In this document: piece by piece, positions 60,901 to 64,000 of the stretch
How positions within the stretch are numbered: the first letter of the stretch is position 1
How the letters are laid out: each line of letters opens with the position of its first letter
Assembly (NCBI GenBank): GCA_017163975.1
Contig: JAFFSR010000237.1
Coordinates: forward strand, 1,116,001-1,180,000
Source: Anastatus disparis
Lineage: Eukaryota; Arthropoda; Insecta; Hymenoptera; Eupelmidae
Reading direction: 5' to 3'
DNA: 64,000 bases
Position numbers and translations under genes: made by a program
Notes under the pieces: model-generated
Database searches by the model: none
Told to the model about the DNA's origin: nothing
The model's input: the letters and a program-made list of their open reading frames with translations, nothing else

Positions 60901-63900
60901 CTGCTGTCAATACGCATTTTTATCAAATCTGGCTGATAAATTTTTAACTCCGTTACAATTTATTTAAGAGTTTCAAAAATAAAATAAAAGCAGTAGAACA
61001 TAGTTTTCATTAAAAATAAATTATTGTTTATAATTTTATTTATTTTTTTTTAAATTGAATACAATATAACTTTAAAAACAAAAATTCTAAAATCATAGTC
61101 AATTACGGCTATAATAATAAAAAATGATTTACATATAATATTGTAATGTTTACACAATGTTTCATCAGTTAATCTAAACTCTTTTTCATTCGATGACACA
61201 TTACGTGATCATCCTACCACTTTGTGCTTTGTTACGTGCTTTCGGAATATCTATATATTGAAAACTTTCATCTAGCAGGCGCGTGCCGTTGATAGCTTTT
61301 TTTTTTAAACGGTAAATAGGATAATAAATGGGAAAATATCGAGGAAAATTTTGATAAGATATTGACAAATTTGGGTTAAACCATAATATCAAACTTTGCA
61401 AAAAAAAATAAAATTTCGTTGTAAAATACATTAATATTTTATGGTTATTTAAATTTGCAAAATTTCCCTATTTACGAAAGACATTAGTATTTATTTACGA
61501 AAATAAAAACTATTAATATAAATTTTTAAGATACAATATAAGTATACATATAAACTATATAAACATTGTTATATGGAAATAAGTTCATTGACTTTTTATA
61601 AATCAATAAAATCAGGAGTTGTTACATATTTAATATAATATAAAAATAAAATATAACGTAAAATTTTAAGATTAAATTTTAATTAAATTTCTTAAATTAA
61701 TAAAATGAATAAAAAAATATTATCATTTGAGGAAATTCAAAAATTTCCAATATATTGATAAATAATTGAACGATAATCGGTGCTACTTACAATACCTTCT
61801 TTTGTCCAATTGTTAAGCTTTATTTTATTGATCCATATCTATTTTGCGAATAACTTTTAACTTATGAAATATTATTTAAAAAATATCTTAATCTTTAAAA
61901 AATGTATTTTCCTTAATAAAATAAATTATAAATAACAAATCTGGGAAAAACCTAATTTTTTCCTAAATATGTTTACATTAAGGAAACTAATGCATGGGAT
62001 TACCAACAAAAAATAAAAAAACATTTTACTAAGTAATTTATCATCCAAAATGACGAATATTACCTTATCTATTCATCCAATTTAAAAATGTATTTTTTTA
62101 TTTTTATTCCCTGTATAATAAAAAAATAATCCAACATTTTTAAAATGCATGTATTTCATGAAATAATTAAATTTATTCTTTTTAAAAAAGAAAAATGCAA
62201 TATTGTTGTACGCAAAATATTTGCTAGAATTCAATAACAGTATGAAAATTCTTCGAAAAACTTTTCTATAAATAATCTATACCCTCATAAATTACAAGAT
62301 TTTTCCAAGTTTGTATTTTCCTAAAAATGAAAAAAAATCTTTTCTTATTCCTCATATCTATTTTCATCGAATTCTCCCGTTGAATTGTTTACTTGATCTC
62401 CCGTTTCGTATGTTTACTCTCATATGACTATTCCGCTTAAAATTTGTAGCACCTGAGCTATAATTGTACCTAAACATTTGCCGAGATATACGTCATTTGT
62501 ATTCTTTTTTTTTTGTATTTAGCAATAATCTCTCGATGAAAAAAAAAGATATTTCAAAGTTTGATTACAAGCGGAAATGATACGGCGATTATAAGAGAAT
62601 AAGCACTTTATGACTTTTATCTATCAAGAGTAAGGATTTTTAATTACGATCACACGTGATTCGCCGGTGATTTGTATTAAGTCTTGACTTTTTCTTTTTT
62701 TTTTCATTCAACTGAATGTTCTAGAAAGTAAAAAATTGGATTTTCTTTGTATAGATTATATACGTAGAATTACGTAAAGATACTGGCTTCTTTTAGCGTT
62801 CATTTATAAAATGAATATATTTTAATACAAAGTAACTTTCCGCAATTTTATAAACACAAGTTTTTCACTTGTTTATTTTTTAATGCTAGATTTAAATCTT
62901 TGAAATTGAAAACAAAAGTTAATGTCTTAGTTTAAATGAGTTATCAATTGTCTTATGCGCTACAGGGGGTCTTACATCTAATAAGCAATTTTTCACGTCT
63001 AAATATATAAATATAAACATAAACATTCCCCTTGACAAGATATGCCTTTCAGTTGGTAATTAATGTTTTTTAATATCTATATGCCCAAGTTTTGCGTTTA
63101 TGTCATACCGAAGATGGACAACAAGTAATCAGTCTCGTGTCCTAAAGAATGAAATTTTATATATTTTTGGAATACTTTGAACTTAACTGATTTATTTTAT
63201 TCTCTCCATTTGATTTTGCATGCTTATATTTAAAATAATCAATTATTACTTCAGGAGATACTTTTTGAAAGGACATCCCTAAGTCTCTCACTCGTAGGGA
63301 TTTAAAAGAGTTTTAATTAATGGTGAAATTTTCAATCGTAAAACAATGTTCATTATTAACGAAAAAGTTTTTTAAAATGAATATTCATTTTATAAGTGGA
63401 ATTTCAAAATTTACAAGACAATTTTTTAAAATTATGTTTTATATTTTTACTGATCACTATTTAAAAATAAGAAAATATTTTATTATTTTTATTTTGATTT
63501 CGTTCTTAATTATTTTTTGTTTAATCATACCAGAATTTAAATGATATTTAATAAAAATTTAAATTATTATAAATATTTACTATTAGGTCATGTCACCCTG
63601 ATAAAACATCGAAAAACGAACATCTTAAAATATACCCCAAATGTTCCAACCGATTCTTTATTTTTATAACCATTTACACGATATTGATCATATTAATCTT
63701 ATATGTTAAATACATTTTTTACTTTAAATGATTGAAGAATCATTAGCTTTTTTAACATAAAACAAAACACTTACAAAATTTCAAACTTTTTATAAAATAA
63801 AACGTTAATATTAATTTTTATTTCAATAGTTAATACAAATTTTAGATTAGGCTAAACTAAGAAAAACACAGCGGGGCCGTACACACTACCGTCACGATTA

Positions 63901-64000
63901 AATAGAGTTTAAAAGTTATCACATAACTACGTAGTTCGACGGGCTGCAATAAAAGCATCTTCTATGTATGTCTGATTTTATTTAATTTTTTTTCTTGTCA
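60901..64000. other. Right flank of the window, no gene recognised
   Basis: AT-rich. It contains the right copy of the diverged 60-bp repeat (61157-61216), a short stem-loop with arms ATCCCTA/TAGGGAT (63275-63301), and a 12-bp palindrome AACTACGTAGTT near 63925. The 74-aa open frame at 63320-63544 is I/F/K-rich and has no visible family. If SCaMC continues rightwards, this is still its intron. Confidence 0.5.
61157..61216. repeat. Diverged 60-bp dispersed repeat, right copy
   Basis: Partner of 54785-54846, in the same orientation, with two or three small gaps in the alignment. Confidence 0.35.

Noticed and set aside
63320..63544. 74-aa open frame near the right end
   Set aside because: Composition is I/F/K-rich as expected from AT-rich noise; no domain, no splice or promoter context.

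Overview
The window is AT-rich nuclear DNA from an insect, probably a hymenopteran such as a parasitoid wasp. The order is a guess from protein flavour, composition and compact introns. It carries eight protein-coding genes with GT-AG introns and long non-coding stretches, and no prokaryotic, viral, rRNA or CRISPR features. I rebuilt every multi-exon gene by joining exons in frame at consensus splice sites; each joined reading frame stays open.

Layout, left to right: the 3' end of QTRT2 (+, 1-326), tail to tail with ZZZ3 (-, 513-2586); a 6.7 kb gap holding a worn tRNA-derived SINE; an SLC7-family amino-acid transporter (+, 9306-20772, six exons, 6.7 kb first intron containing a foldback element and two SINEs in later introns); SNX16 (-, 22036-23084), divergent from ANAPC5/APC5 (+, 24296-27507, ten exons); Roquin (+, 30508-35637, thirteen coding exons plus a likely 5' non-coding exon near 28.7-28.9 kb); the EF-hand half of an SCaMC-type mitochondrial carrier (+, 46946-49507) fed by several promoter-like islands at 42-46 kb; and a single-exon ADAM10/Kuzbanian (-, 56394-59012) with a promoter-like region at 59.5-60.9 kb.

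The genes are unrelated housekeeping and signalling functions: tRNA queuosine modification, ATAC chromatin complex, amino-acid uptake, endosomal sorting, anaphase-promoting complex, mRNA decay, Ca-regulated mitochondrial ATP-Mg/Pi exchange, and Notch-pathway shedding. They do not form a functional cluster. I saw no clear novel system. The most interesting signals are (i) a family of tRNA-derived SINEs with three clear copies and one degenerate one, (ii) a near-perfect 131-bp foldback element in an intron, (iii) an intronless ADAM10 that may be nested antisense in a very long SCaMC intron, (iv) the missing carrier exons of SCaMC, (v) the absence of the heavy-chain-linking cysteine in the SLC7 transporter, and (vi) uORFs, hairpins and shared promoter motifs around Roquin and SCaMC.
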